Shown here piece by piece: positions 18,033-25,510 of a DNA stretch of 49,688 nt. The position numbers were made by a program, and so were the translations under genes. The notes below the pieces were generated by a model. That model was not told where the DNA came from and made no database searches. It saw only the letters and a list, made by a program, of their open reading frames with translations. This DNA comes from Gemmatimonadota bacterium (GTDB lineage: Bacteria > Gemmatimonadota > Gemmatimonadetes > Gemmatimonadales > GWC2-71-9): contig JADJAK010000011.1 in the NCBI GenBank assembly GCA_016704275.1, positions 1 through 49,688 on the forward strand. Direction: 5' to 3'. Each line of letters begins with the position of its first letter. Within the stretch, counting starts at the first letter, position 1.

Positions 18033-18068
18033 TATGGTGCGGAGTTCGGCTGATGCCGAAGTCCGCAC
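18033..18068 (+). promoter_or_regulatory. Promoter with overlapping 14-bp inverted repeat
   Basis: A -10-like TATGGT (18033-18038) overlaps a near-perfect inverted repeat: GTGCGGAGTTCGGC (18037-18050), loop TGAT, GCCGAAGTCCGCAC (18055-18068), with one G-G mismatch. The next ATG is 15 bases further on. It could be an operator, or a hairpin in the 5' leader of the downstream gene, or a terminator of the gene before it. Confidence 0.5.
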
Positions 18069-18083
18069 CCACTCGGAGATTCG

Positions 18084-18662
18084 ATGACCACCCCGCCCAC
18101 TCCCCCGAACCGTTCCCGCCGCCGCCCACGAAGCCTGTTCCAACAGCGAGCAGAATTCATCGTGGGCCATCGGGCGGGCGAGAGGCCGAAGCCGCTCCCC
18201 AAACAGCTGCATTTCGCCACCGTGTGCGGCGTGGATGCTGAGGGACGATATGGTCAGCCGGGCTTCACCTTCGTGATCGCGCGTCGTCGCCGAGCTGAAG
18301 CCGAGGCCGTCCTCGCGTGGTTCGAGGCGGAATATCGACGGCGTGAAGTTCCGAGGGAGGCCTGGCCGGCAATGACGGTCACGTTCCGCGCGAAGTTGGA
18401 CTCGACGCTGATGTCACAGGCGGTCGAGGAGCTGCACGCGATCGTTGCCAGTAACAACGACCCCTGGCTGGACGTGCCAGATTACTGCGAATACATGTCG
18501 CAGGCGTTTGACCAGTGGCGGGCAGACAGAGCGGAGGCCGTGGAATTCAGGCGCGCTGAGCTGGAGGAGGAGGCAGAGTTGGACGCTTGGGAGCGCCGTG
18601 AAGGTTGGGTCGCTGATCACAATGGTAGGGCCCGGCGACCGAAGCGTCGCGCGGTATCCTGA
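18084..18662 (+). CDS. Hypothetical protein, charged
   Basis: A 192-residue, highly charged protein. The N-terminus is basic and Pro-rich (residues 5-17), the middle (45-110) looks like a compact alpha/beta domain, and the C-terminus has a long acidic helix (EFRRAELEEEAELDAWERREGW, about 152-173) then a basic tail. No known family. Preceded by a promoter carrying a large inverted repeat, unlike its neighbours. Possibly nucleic-acid binding, judged only by the basic ends. Confidence 0.6.
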   Translation: MTTPPTPPNRSRRRPRSLFQQRAEFIVGHRAGERPKPLPKQLHFATVCGVDAEGRYGQPGFTFVIARRRRAEAEAVLAWFEAEYRRREVPREAWPAMTVTFRAKLDSTLMSQAVEELHAIVASNNDPWLDVPDYCEYMSQAFDQWRADRAEAVEFRRAELEEEAELDAWERREGWVADHNGRARRPKRRAVS

Positions 18663-18666
18663 CCGC
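18651..18666 (+). promoter_or_regulatory. Leaderless promoter with GCGG...CCGC arms
   Basis: GCGGTATCCTGACCGC runs directly into ATG at 18667. It matches the element at 17171-17186 at 13 of 16 positions, with the same six bases between the -10-like TATCCT and the start codon. Confidence 0.55.
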
Positions 18667-18846
18667 ATGGGAAGATCACTCGCTTTTGGACTGATAGCCG
18701 CCATTGGCAGCGCCGCGCTCCTGCCGCTCGCGCCAGCAGTGGGGTTACTCGCTCTGGCCGTGGCGGCGTGGTCGCGCCGGCCTATGCGTCCCTGGCGTTG
18801 TCCGGAGTGCGCGCGCCGGGCCCGCGCACGGCGGTTCTGGCCATGA
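18667..18846 (+). CDS. Small membrane protein with a CPEC motif
   Basis: A 59-residue protein: one membrane segment (about 5-35, GLIAAIGSAALLPL...) then a short basic tail with CPEC at 46-49. A single CxxC could bind metal only as a dimer. The ATG is set by the leaderless promoter ending six bases before it. Its TGA overlaps the ATG of the next gene (ATGA), so the two are coupled. Confidence 0.5.
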   Translation: MGRSLAFGLIAAIGSAALLPLAPAVGLLALAVAAWSRRPMRPWRCPECARRARARRFWP

Positions 18847-19382
18847 CGCGCTGGATTGACGAAAAATGGACGCCGCCCAACAAGGACGAGGATTGGTCTG
18901 ACTTTTACGACAAGGTGACGATCATTAGAGAGCAGCCTCCTCGCCCCGCACTTCCTGTCTCGCCCTGGCGTGGTTCGAGGCTTGAGCCGACGTGGGACAA
19001 CCGCACGGTGCGCGAGGTCGTCCTCGATCTGACCGCGCACTGGTCGCCCGCTTTCCGTGCGATGGCCCACGAAGTGGTGCGGCACGGCTTCGATACCCCT
19101 GCGTCCAGGTATCGCACTCGGCGCGTACACAACGCCTTTATCGCGGCGGTATGGCAGGGGCAATGTCACGAGAATGCGGACGGGAGCGCTTGGGCGGTGC
19201 ACACGCGATTTGTCGCGAGGCTTCGACAGGTGGATGCGCACCCCGCGCCTGAACCGCACCACTGCCAGCAGCTTTTCGACATCTGGTTGGGACGATGCGA
19301 CGACTGGGGGACACCGTATAACCCGCCAGTCGGGTGGGCGTGGCCTTGGGCACCTCGCCTGAAGCCAGCCCCGGATCGATGA
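18843..19382 (+). CDS. Hypothetical protein, Trp/His-rich
   Basis: A 179-residue soluble protein with many Trp and His residues (WIDEKW at the N-terminus, HWSPAFRAMAHEVVRHG about 69-85, PEPHHCQQ about 138-145). The AMAHEVVRH stretch resembles an HExxH metal site only loosely, since the key Glu-X-X-His order is not exact. Translationally coupled to the preceding small membrane protein by ATGA. No family recognised. Confidence 0.6.
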   Translation: MTRWIDEKWTPPNKDEDWSDFYDKVTIIREQPPRPALPVSPWRGSRLEPTWDNRTVREVVLDLTAHWSPAFRAMAHEVVRHGFDTPASRYRTRRVHNAFIAAVWQGQCHENADGSAWAVHTRFVARLRQVDAHPAPEPHHCQQLFDIWLGRCDDWGTPYNPPVGWAWPWAPRLKPAPDR

Positions 19383-19404
19383 GTGATTGAGGAGTGTAGC
19401 GGTG

Positions 19405-19415
19405 GCGGTATGGTG
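19405..19415 (+). promoter_or_regulatory. GGCGGTATGGT promoter element
   Basis: The -10-like TATGGT (19409-19414) lies about 30 bases before the zinc-ribbon gene, which also has GGAGG at 19436-19440. Same core as the other island promoters. Confidence 0.45.
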
Positions 19416-19444
19416 GGACAGACGACGACCCCAACGGAGGCATC

Positions 19445-19717
19445 ATGTCTGACCCGACAGCCCGCCCAACCTGCCCGGCCTGCGGGCGCACCGACAACAT
19501 CTGGGGGATCCAGCGACTCCGCGGCTACGACGGCGTGTCGTATTGGTGGTGCCCGACCTTTGGATGCGGGGCGTTTCCACGGGCCGATGCGCCAGGGTCG
19601 GACTTTTTCGCACGGGAATGGCGGTGGCGGTGCGAGCGACTCGGCACCGATCCCACGGTGGTGCCGCAGTTTGAGCCTGATATGCGGCTTCCACCTAACG
19701 CGGAGGATCGCCGCTGA
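19445..19717 (+). CDS. Small zinc-ribbon protein
   Basis: A 90-residue protein with CPACG (residues 10-14) and CPTFGCG (about 36-42), the four-Cys pattern of a zinc ribbon, followed by an aromatic helix (FFAREWRWRCERLG). A typical small phage or mobile-element protein that may bind nucleic acid. GGAGG lies five bases before the start codon, and a TATGGT promoter further up. It is the last plus-strand gene of the orphan run. Confidence 0.6.
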   Translation: MSDPTARPTCPACGRTDNIWGIQRLRGYDGVSYWWCPTFGCGAFPRADAPGSDFFAREWRWRCERLGTDPTVVPQFEPDMRLPPNAEDRR

Positions 19718-19764
19718 CGGCAGGCGCCCCGGATGTGGAGGACCCGCGCACCGCGGCGCGCCGA

Positions 19765-20499
19765 TCAGACCGCCTCAGCGCAGTAGAGAGCGCCCTCACG
19801 GTCGGCCCAGAATTCCACCCCGTCGAGAAAGTGCTCAATCCTCACGCCCACTATGACGTTGTCCGGCGGTCCACGGTACTCGGTCATAATCCCAACTAAG
19901 CGCGGCACAGCGGTGTATGCACCGTCGCCCACAGGCTCATAAGTAGCGAGGAATGCTGGGCCGCCGCTCATTCCCTTCGGTTTCGCCCCGACAACTCCCG
20001 CGCCGTCCAACCCCACACAGGAAGCCTGGTCGTAAGACATGGCGAAATGCACTCGAGGATCGAGCTGCAGGGCCTTGTACACGGAGCTGGGAGAACAATT
20101 GCATACCACCGACATCAGTTGGGACGACAGGGTCTGCTGAGCATCACGAAGTTTCGCCCGCGACGCGGGGTACCCCACGGCGACGACGGACGCACCTTCC
20201 TCAAATCGGAAAAATGGCAGCACCGCTTCGAGCGGAATGGCTGCTGCCGTCGGCTCATCCGCGTCCTCGCCGATCGTTGCCGCAGCCCAGACTATGTCGG
20301 CAAGCGGAACACCATCACCTAAGGCCACCAGCCTCCAATGACGATTCGGCCAGGCAGTGCTGCCATGCGGGGAGACACCGAACAACTTCGTCTCTGGCCC
20401 GACAATGACATGCTCTGCGGTCACCAGGATTCGCCGTGGACCGACTGCCAGAATGAAGGTGGTACCTGTCGGTGAGATCTTCCCGCTACCCTGCTCCAC
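19765..20499 (-). CDS. Cytoplasmic trypsin-like serine protease
   Basis: A 244-residue chymotrypsin-fold protease. The triad is visible: His30 in VTAEHV, Asp68 in LADIVW, and Ser178 in GMSGGPAF. There is no signal peptide, so it should act in the cytoplasm. Trypsin-like domains of this kind occur alone in anti-phage defence and stress proteins, but no effector partner is obvious. The GTG start at 20499 may be too late: the frame stays open and gene-like for about 30 codons upstream (to a TGA near 20581) without a good start codon, so the N-terminus may be truncated. Substrate unknown. Confidence 0.7.
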   Translation of the reverse strand: MEQGSGKISPTGTTFILAVGPRRILVTAEHVIVGPETKLFGVSPHGSTAWPNRHWRLVALGDGVPLADIVWAAATIGEDADEPTAAAIPLEAVLPFFRFEEGASVVAVGYPASRAKLRDAQQTLSSQLMSVVCNCSPSSVYKALQLDPRVHFAMSYDQASCVGLDGAGVVGAKPKGMSGGPAFLATYEPVGDGAYTAVPRLVGIMTEYRGPPDNVIVGVRIEHFLDGVEFWADREGALYCAEAV

Positions 20500-20945
20500 G
20501 ATTGTGACCGGGCGGATCCCAATCGCAAGGGCCCGAATCGCCTCTCGAAGGCTCGCAGTCGGCTCGACCCATCATCCATCGAGAGTGCCCCTTGAAGCCA
20601 TAAAATTGCTTCAGCATGTGCGTGGCTGGCCCTGCCATGACGAACGCGTCAAGCGTTGGGCTAGGGGGGATGGGCGATGGCGTCAGGCCCCGACCGGATC
20701 ATCTGGTTGTTCACCAGCTGCTGCTGGCCGTCCAGTCACGGGGAGTTGGACCGGAACGGGGCCCGATACTGGTGGGAAACTGTTCCTCGGAGAAATATGC
20801 TCGCTGAGGCGAAGACCCGCCGCTCTGGAGCGATCTGGGGCAGGTTCCACCCCACTGCGGAGGAATTCGAGGTCGTTGAGCATCACATCCGTTGCGGATT
20901 GATCCGCGACCTTGAAGGTCGCTGGAGCCGGACAGGTTCACCAAG
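20500..20945. other. Gap without a convincing gene
   Basis: Frames on both strands are short or have poor composition. A plus-strand stretch from about 20587 (VPLEAIKLLQHVRGWP...) looks briefly gene-like but has no start context and no recognisable continuation. It may hold the promoter and lost N-terminus of the protease gene. Confidence 0.4.
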
Positions 20946-21771
20946 TCATTTTGACACGCCCGTCGGGCCTTCAGGGGAATTGAGGTTCGCCGTGCAGACG
21001 AAGTGGTACTTGACGGCCAGTTGCCCGTACTGCTGTGTGACATATGCTTCAACGTCGCGGCCTACCACATGCGACAGGCGGATGCCCTTCCGCGCGGCGA
21101 TGCTGTTGGCCTCCCTCGAGCACCACACTCTGAATAGCCTCGACCACCGCCGCGGCATCGAAGGGCGGTTGACCATCTCGCGTCATTTGCAGCATGGCGT
21201 CCACGCTTTGATGCAGATGGATCGTGGCGCCGGCTGCCGCGCACTCCGCGCGCAACTCGCTCGCCATTCCCTGGTCATACTTCCGATTCTCGAAAAAGGC
21301 GGTGTCGGAGGACACGAGGTGCAAGTCGGTCGTGACCCCTTGGTCGATCGCACATTCCCAAAGGAGGGAGTCCTTGAACTGTTGATTCTTCGGAGGGAAG
21401 CCGGTCCTCCAGAACGCAGAGTCAACGCGCGGCTGCTGTGGTCCAGCGTCAGCGGGACCCGCTCGATCAGATGGTTGAGCTCGCCAAGTCGTGTCCTGAC
21501 GCGCGCTTGGACTTCCTCGTCAGTAGGTACCTGGTAGTCGTCACGCCCGCCCATAATCACACTCACAATTCCGTAAGCTCGAGCGATCGACTCCCTCGCC
21601 TCAGCGACCAGGCGTAATGTGTGCTTGTGAACCTCGCGCTCTACAACTTCGGGCAGCACCACGCGACCGCCGAGGCGCTCCACCTCAAAAAAGAAACGCC
21701 GATCCGAGCGGACTGTTCAGTAGCGGATTGGCTACCCAGATATTGGTGTCGATGATGACTGCTAAGGTCAT
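20946..21771 (-). pseudogene. PIN-like (DUF4935-type) ribonuclease gene with three frameshifts
   Basis: Read across frames, one protein of about 275 residues appears: MTLAVIIDTNIWV (PIN Asp in IDTN), VVLPEVVEREVHKH, then FKDSLLWECAID, LHLVSSDTAFFENR, and a C-terminal segment ending at 20946. Asp in IDTN, Glu in VVERE, Asp in FKDS and SSD match the acidic residues of PIN nucleases. Frame breaks lie at a T6 run (about 21690), near 21435, and in a GGGAGG run (about 21113). The first and third are single-base insertions in homopolymers, so sequencing error is possible. It could be a free-standing PIN RNase of a defence or toxin system. Confidence 0.65.
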
Positions 21772-21889
21772 TGATTCCCCCATTTTGACAGCGAGGCTCC
21801 ACACGCACTTGCCTTGAGCCATGCGTGTACCTCCGCATGGCGCAAACGGGTCGGGCGACACAGCTTGCTGAGTCCCCAACGCACGCGTG

Positions 21890-22631
21890 TTAGCAAGCTG
21901 GCTTGCGGCCGAGATGCCTGAGCCACGCCTCCACCACTCGCCGGACAAGCCGAGTGGCAACTCGATGGCTCATTGGAGTTGCAGGCGGCTTTCTGTCTGT
22001 GGTTCCATGCCGGCTCTCGCGTCCGATGGCTCGATAGGAGTTGGCAGTGTGACAGAAGAGTTCGAGCTTCGCCTTGGTAGCTCCGCAAACTTCCGCGACC
22101 CGCCCGTTCGTACCGGACTCGACGAGTTCGTATGCAAAGTAGAGCTCAGACCATGTCGGTTTCGTCGCGGCCGATCACCGCGAGCGCGTCCCACGCGAGC
22201 GACGAGGTCAGGGCGCCGTCGAGGACCGCCGACGCGGTGACTGTCCTCGGGTCCGCCTGCGGGATGCCGTTGATGGACATGATGGCCGTTCCCAATCTGA
22301 CACGTATCTCGATTCCCTGCAAAGCCATCACAGTGTGAACGGTCCGCCCGGCCGCGTCGACCCCGAGGAGCCGTCCGGTCAGTCGTAGTGCGCGGAAGGC
22401 CGGGTCGAGAATTTTGCCGACGCCGTTGACCGCCGCGAGGTGCTCTTCAGCAAGGCTCCGAACCGGCGCGTAGTCGAGGCCGGCAATCGAAGTGGATAGC
22501 GAAAGGGCAAAGCCCCCTTCAAAGCGCGTCACACCCACCTCACGGGACTCCAGCGCGACCGCTAGATTTTCGAGATCTGAGGGGTCGCCTTCGATCGGAA
22601 TTTTCCAAGTCACCACTGGCGACGCGTCCAT
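21890..22631 (-). pseudogene. Hypothetical protein gene with one frameshift
   Basis: The first frame (22631 to 22146, from MDASPVVTWK) ends at a TGA after GRDETDMV. In another frame the sequence continues directly as WSELYFAYELVES and on to RRVVEAWLRHL, stopping at 21890. The second part is rich in aromatic and charged residues and fits a conserved hypothetical C-terminus seen in many bacteria. The whole would be about 247 residues. GAGGAGG lies nine bases before the ATG. No function known. A one-base error near 22150 would restore it. Confidence 0.5.
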
Positions 22632-24069
22632 CTTCCACGGCCTCCTCGTTGGATCGCACAACTATTCCACAGTCGACACCGGCAGTTGAACGCTTACCGG
22701 GAATCTGAGGGCCGACGCGACGCCCCGCCACTGTTCCGCGCCACCCCATCACCCCCTTCCGTTCTGGACCTTGCCCTCGACCGACACCCGAGAGCGCGGC
22801 CGAGCCAGGCCCGACCGCCCGGCGCTGGTGCTCAACTAACCGAGTCTCCGGAAGACATGGGGCGATTCATTGTGGGATTCGGTAAGATCGAAGAGTGCGC
22901 TAGATGCAACACCGACGACCAACTTCCGTTCGAGTAGATAGGCCATCATGCCCTCTGGCTGAATGGTGAGCGGCGACTAAGCATCGAGGTGCGTCGTTTC
23001 GCACGTACCACGAGGCATCAAGTAGCCTTCGCAGTCAACGATGGCGACCGCATGGGGCCCCGAGCCGATAAACCAGCTCATCGTCCACCACATCCGCCGA
23101 GGAGTTCAACAGCTCGCCAACCGCGCCGATCCGGAGCTCAGGGAGGGGGTTCCCATCCAAGGATTGAAGCCCTGCCTCCCCCACCCGGTAAGGCAGGCGG
23201 AGGGGAACGGACGGATGGCGGCGAGGGGGCATCGGGCTCTTCGATTAGGGTTGCTAGGAGGCGCTGATGGCTGGCGACCCGACCGGGGTACTCATCCAAT
23301 CTACGAGTACCCGGGGCCGGTCGAAGGGGTGGCGGGTTGGCCGGCGGACGATGGCCAATGGAGACCGCAATCAGGAAAGCTGGCACCTGGGTGTGACAGC
23401 GGTCAAACGGCCAGCAATGGCTCGCCCCGCTTGGCTCGGTGGGGCGGCTGTCCTAGCACGTGAGTTCCGCTGCACATCGGCCGGATCTGCCAGTCGACCT
23501 TTGTCGGCATTTGCCCAGACAGGGCCTTTTCGCGTTCATGGCTTTGGTCGGTTTGCCGAGACTGCGCCGAAGGCCTATCTCCGAGAAGTGAGGGTAGTCT
23601 GTTGGGGTTTTGCGGCGGGGCTTCGAATAGCGACGAATGTGATGGATCAAGGCCTGGACGCCGACCCGCGCGCCCGCGCGGGTCGGAAATAGGGTACGAA
23701 TGCCCCTAGGGACCAAATCAACCTGAATGCCGCCGTTTCTGAGTGCCGATTCCGCGCCAAACCCCGCGCAACTGTCACCAAGGCACGTCAACGAATGGCC
23801 GGAAAATGGCGACGAGTGAGCATTCGGAATTAGCCTCCAAGACGGGGATAGAACCCTCAGGGAATTACGCTTGTTACCCTGCCACGCGACCACATATCAG
23901 CGACGACATCGGGCGCATATCAACCCAAAATCTCAGCCCGAACCGCCACCCTCCTGGCAGGACGATTCACGTCATTCGGTGATGCGCTTTCAGTGCACCT
24001 GAGGGCCGAAATGCACCGCCCGCCTCGACCCCTCATCCGGCGAGACGGGCTGAATAACTGTGGGCCCCC
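22632..24069. other. Long stretch without a recognisable gene
   Basis: About 1.4 kb in which no frame on either strand looks coding. ORFs present are rich in Arg, Pro and Ser, as expected by chance at high GC. It includes a very stable stem-loop at 23661-23686. It may be decayed element DNA or contain untranslated elements. Confidence 0.45.
23661..23686. terminator. Strong GC-rich stem-loop
   Basis: CCGACCCGCGCG and CGCGCGGGTCGG are perfectly complementary, separated by CC. No T-tract follows (GAAATAGGG). It could be a terminator or a structural element of the mobile DNA. Confidence 0.35.
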
Positions 24070-24879
24070 CTACCCCGCCATCCGGGTTGGAGTGCCCGTT
24101 GCCATGCTCCGGATCGAGGCCAGAATGCCCTGCGCCTCGGCGTCTGAGACCCCCTTGTCTCGGCGCTGGATCCACCGGCGGCGCGCGGGCGTCTGCTTCG
24201 CCTCGGGCAAGGCAGCAAGCGCCTCATCGATCGCGGCCGTAGTGGCGCTCGCGACGCCACCAGTCCCGCCGCGGCGACGCGTGAGCTCCGCCTCCGCTTG
24301 GGCCTGGAACTCGGTGAACGACCCCTTCGCCTGGGCCCAGGACAAAGCGCTCTGGAGGTCGTCGTCCGACATCGCGGAGAGGGGCGTCCCCTTGGTCTTG
24401 CCGAACGGGATCGCAGGGCATGACCCGGAGCGAGGCGCCGGAATGGCTGAGCGCGGGGCACTTGACTGCTCGCGCCAGGCGCCACGCGCGCTGGCTGCGT
24501 TGCCGTCGTCGTCGTCGTCCGCCACGATGCCGAGTGCCGCTGACAGGCCATATCGCCGGCCGTAGGTGAGCGCGGAGCCGGCCCCCTGCGCAGTGGCCTT
24601 GTCCATCGGCATCCGCACGCTGGTCTCAATCCATTCTCCGCTGACGTGCTGCAGCCGAGTGAGCACCTCGGTTCCCGCCTCGTCCGCAGCGCCGCCGGAC
24701 TGGATCACCATCACACCCTCCTCGAGCAGAGCAGGCGTTGCGGCCTCGCTAATGGCGGCGAGCGAAGCGTAGCTGTTCCGGAAGTGGGGATTCGAGGCGT
24801 CCTTGTGAATGGGCCGCATTTTCCCGCGCGCCTGCACCAGAGCCAACGCCAGTTTGTCGAGCGTCTCGCTGTGCCTCAT
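24070..24879 (-). CDS. ERF-family single-strand annealing recombinase
   Basis: A 269-residue phage-type recombination protein that anneals complementary single strands. Family features: HKDASNPHFRNSYASL (residues 25-40), DKATAQGAGSALTYGRRY (93-110) and GIVADDDDDGN (117-127), followed by a variable Ala/Arg-rich linker and a C-terminal segment with a basic end. Start ATG at 24879 follows GGAGGT and overlaps a short upstream reading frame (ATGA). ERF proteins belong to phages and their remnants, so this is the clearest sign that the island is phage-derived. No adjacent single-strand binding protein or nuclease is seen. Confidence 0.88.
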   Translation of the reverse strand: MRHSETLDKLALALVQARGKMRPIHKDASNPHFRNSYASLAAISEAATPALLEEGVMVIQSGGAADEAGTEVLTRLQHVSGEWIETSVRMPMDKATAQGAGSALTYGRRYGLSAALGIVADDDDDGNAASARGAWREQSSAPRSAIPAPRSGSCPAIPFGKTKGTPLSAMSDDDLQSALSWAQAKGSFTEFQAQAEAELTRRRGGTGGVASATTAAIDEALAALPEAKQTPARRRWIQRRDKGVSDAEAQGILASIRSMATGTPTRMAG

Positions 24880-24935
24880 GACCTACCTCCAGGCATCCGG
24901 TCGGTCCAGGTGGCGCGCTTGAACGGGTTGGTCAT
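24876..24935 (-). CDS. 19-residue upstream ORF, possible remnant of a phage P-loop ATPase
   Basis: MTNPFKRATWTDRMPGGRS, ending in a TGA that overlaps the ERF start. Phage Sak4/RecA-like ATPases encoded next to ERF genes commonly begin with a similar NPFKxAT sequence before their P-loop. Here the frame stops at once, suggesting that an upstream ATPase gene was deleted and only its start, fused to the ERF ribosome site, remains. It could alternatively act as a coupling leader peptide. Confidence 0.4.
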   Translation of the reverse strand: MTNPFKRATWTDRMPGGRS

Positions 24936-25200
24936 GTCGAGTCTCCGGTTCAGTGGGATGCCACAGCATACCGCCGGATGGGAGTTTGTCTGGGCTCGCG
25001 CCAAGGGCAGCGCGCACACGGTTGGTCGCGAGGCGTCGGCAAGCGGTGCCGTCCCCGGCCCCGGGATGTCGAGCCCGCGGGGCAACGGTGCGATCGAGGG
25101 TACTCCCGATTTCCGCATACGCATGGCCTTTGCCCTTCATGCGGATGAGTGATTTCGTCTCGGTGGCGGTACAAGGGCGTTGCGGTCGGCCGGCGGGCAT
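24883..25200 (-). CDS. Possible small DNA-binding protein (doubtful)
   Basis: The N-terminal 39 residues (from MPAGRPQRP, then TATETKSLIRM, AEIGSTLDRT) resemble a Myb/SANT-like helix-turn-helix used by phage regulators. After about residue 40 the frame turns Arg/Pro-rich, and its end overlaps the promoter and leader frame of the ERF gene, so if the gene is real it is probably frameshifted near 25083. Confidence 0.25.
   Translation of the reverse strand: MPAGRPQRPCTATETKSLIRMKGKGHAYAEIGSTLDRTVAPRARHPGAGDGTACRRLATNRVRAALGASPDKLPSGGMLWHPTEPETRHDQPVQARHLDRPDAWR
24965..24975 (-). promoter_or_regulatory. GGCGGTATGCT promoter element of the ERF operon
   Basis: On the minus strand GGCGGTATGCT holds the -10-like TATGCT (24970-24965), about 30 bases before the leader frame at 24935. 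Same core as the plus-strand island promoters. Confidence 0.45.
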
Positions 25201-25423
25201 GGTGCGCCATCAGTGGGAGTCGGGTCGAGCTCAGCCCGATACTCCCAGATGGCATTGGCCGGGGATGCCGCCAAGCCACCAGATGGGCTGGTCGCATGAA
25301 CTGGTCGCACGATTTCACGATACAAGCCGCATTAAGCCGCCATGTCAGAAGGCTCTCAGCGTCAAGGCCTCGCGCTAAGTCCTTGTGGGACAACACATTT
25401 AGCGTGGCTGGCGCCTACGCACG

Positions 25424-25467
25424 ACGGCTTAGAAGGCTGCTGCTCTATCCAGCTGAGCTACGGGCGC
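25424..25467 (-). tRNA. Truncated tRNA-Arg(UCU), 5' half only; candidate integration scar
   Basis: Read on the minus strand from 25467: acceptor arm GCGCCCG, TA, D-arm GCTC...GAGC, and anticodon loop CTTCTAA (anticodon TCT). The 3' anticodon stem (GCCGT) mispairs, and the following bases contain no variable loop, T-arm (GGTTCGAATCC) or 3' acceptor strand. The mscL side is intact chromosome; the other side is the ERF island. tRNA anticodon regions are favoured crossover sites for tyrosine integrases, so this fits the boundary of an integrated element. Confidence 0.75.
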
Positions 25468-25510
25468 CGGGAGGGACGCCGAAATGTAGCCCCCTCCCCG
25501 GCCCCGGCCA

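Noticed and set aside
18843..19382. An HExxH metalloprotease motif in the Trp/His-rich protein
   Set aside because: The segment AMAHEVVRH has His-Glu-Val-Val-Arg-His, with three residues between Glu and the second His, not two. It is not the zincin motif.
23453..23893. A 146-residue minus-strand ORF in the gene-free region
   Set aside because: Residue composition (Arg, Ser, Pro, Cys) is as expected for non-coding high-GC DNA, and no start context or domain is visible.
22632..24069. A CRISPR array
   Set aside because: No regularly spaced repeats are seen here or elsewhere in the window.
25424..25467. tRNA-Arg interrupted by a group I intron
   Set aside because: The sequence continues past the anticodon loop into the stem before diverging, and no 3' half (T-arm, acceptor strand) is found within the next several hundred bases.
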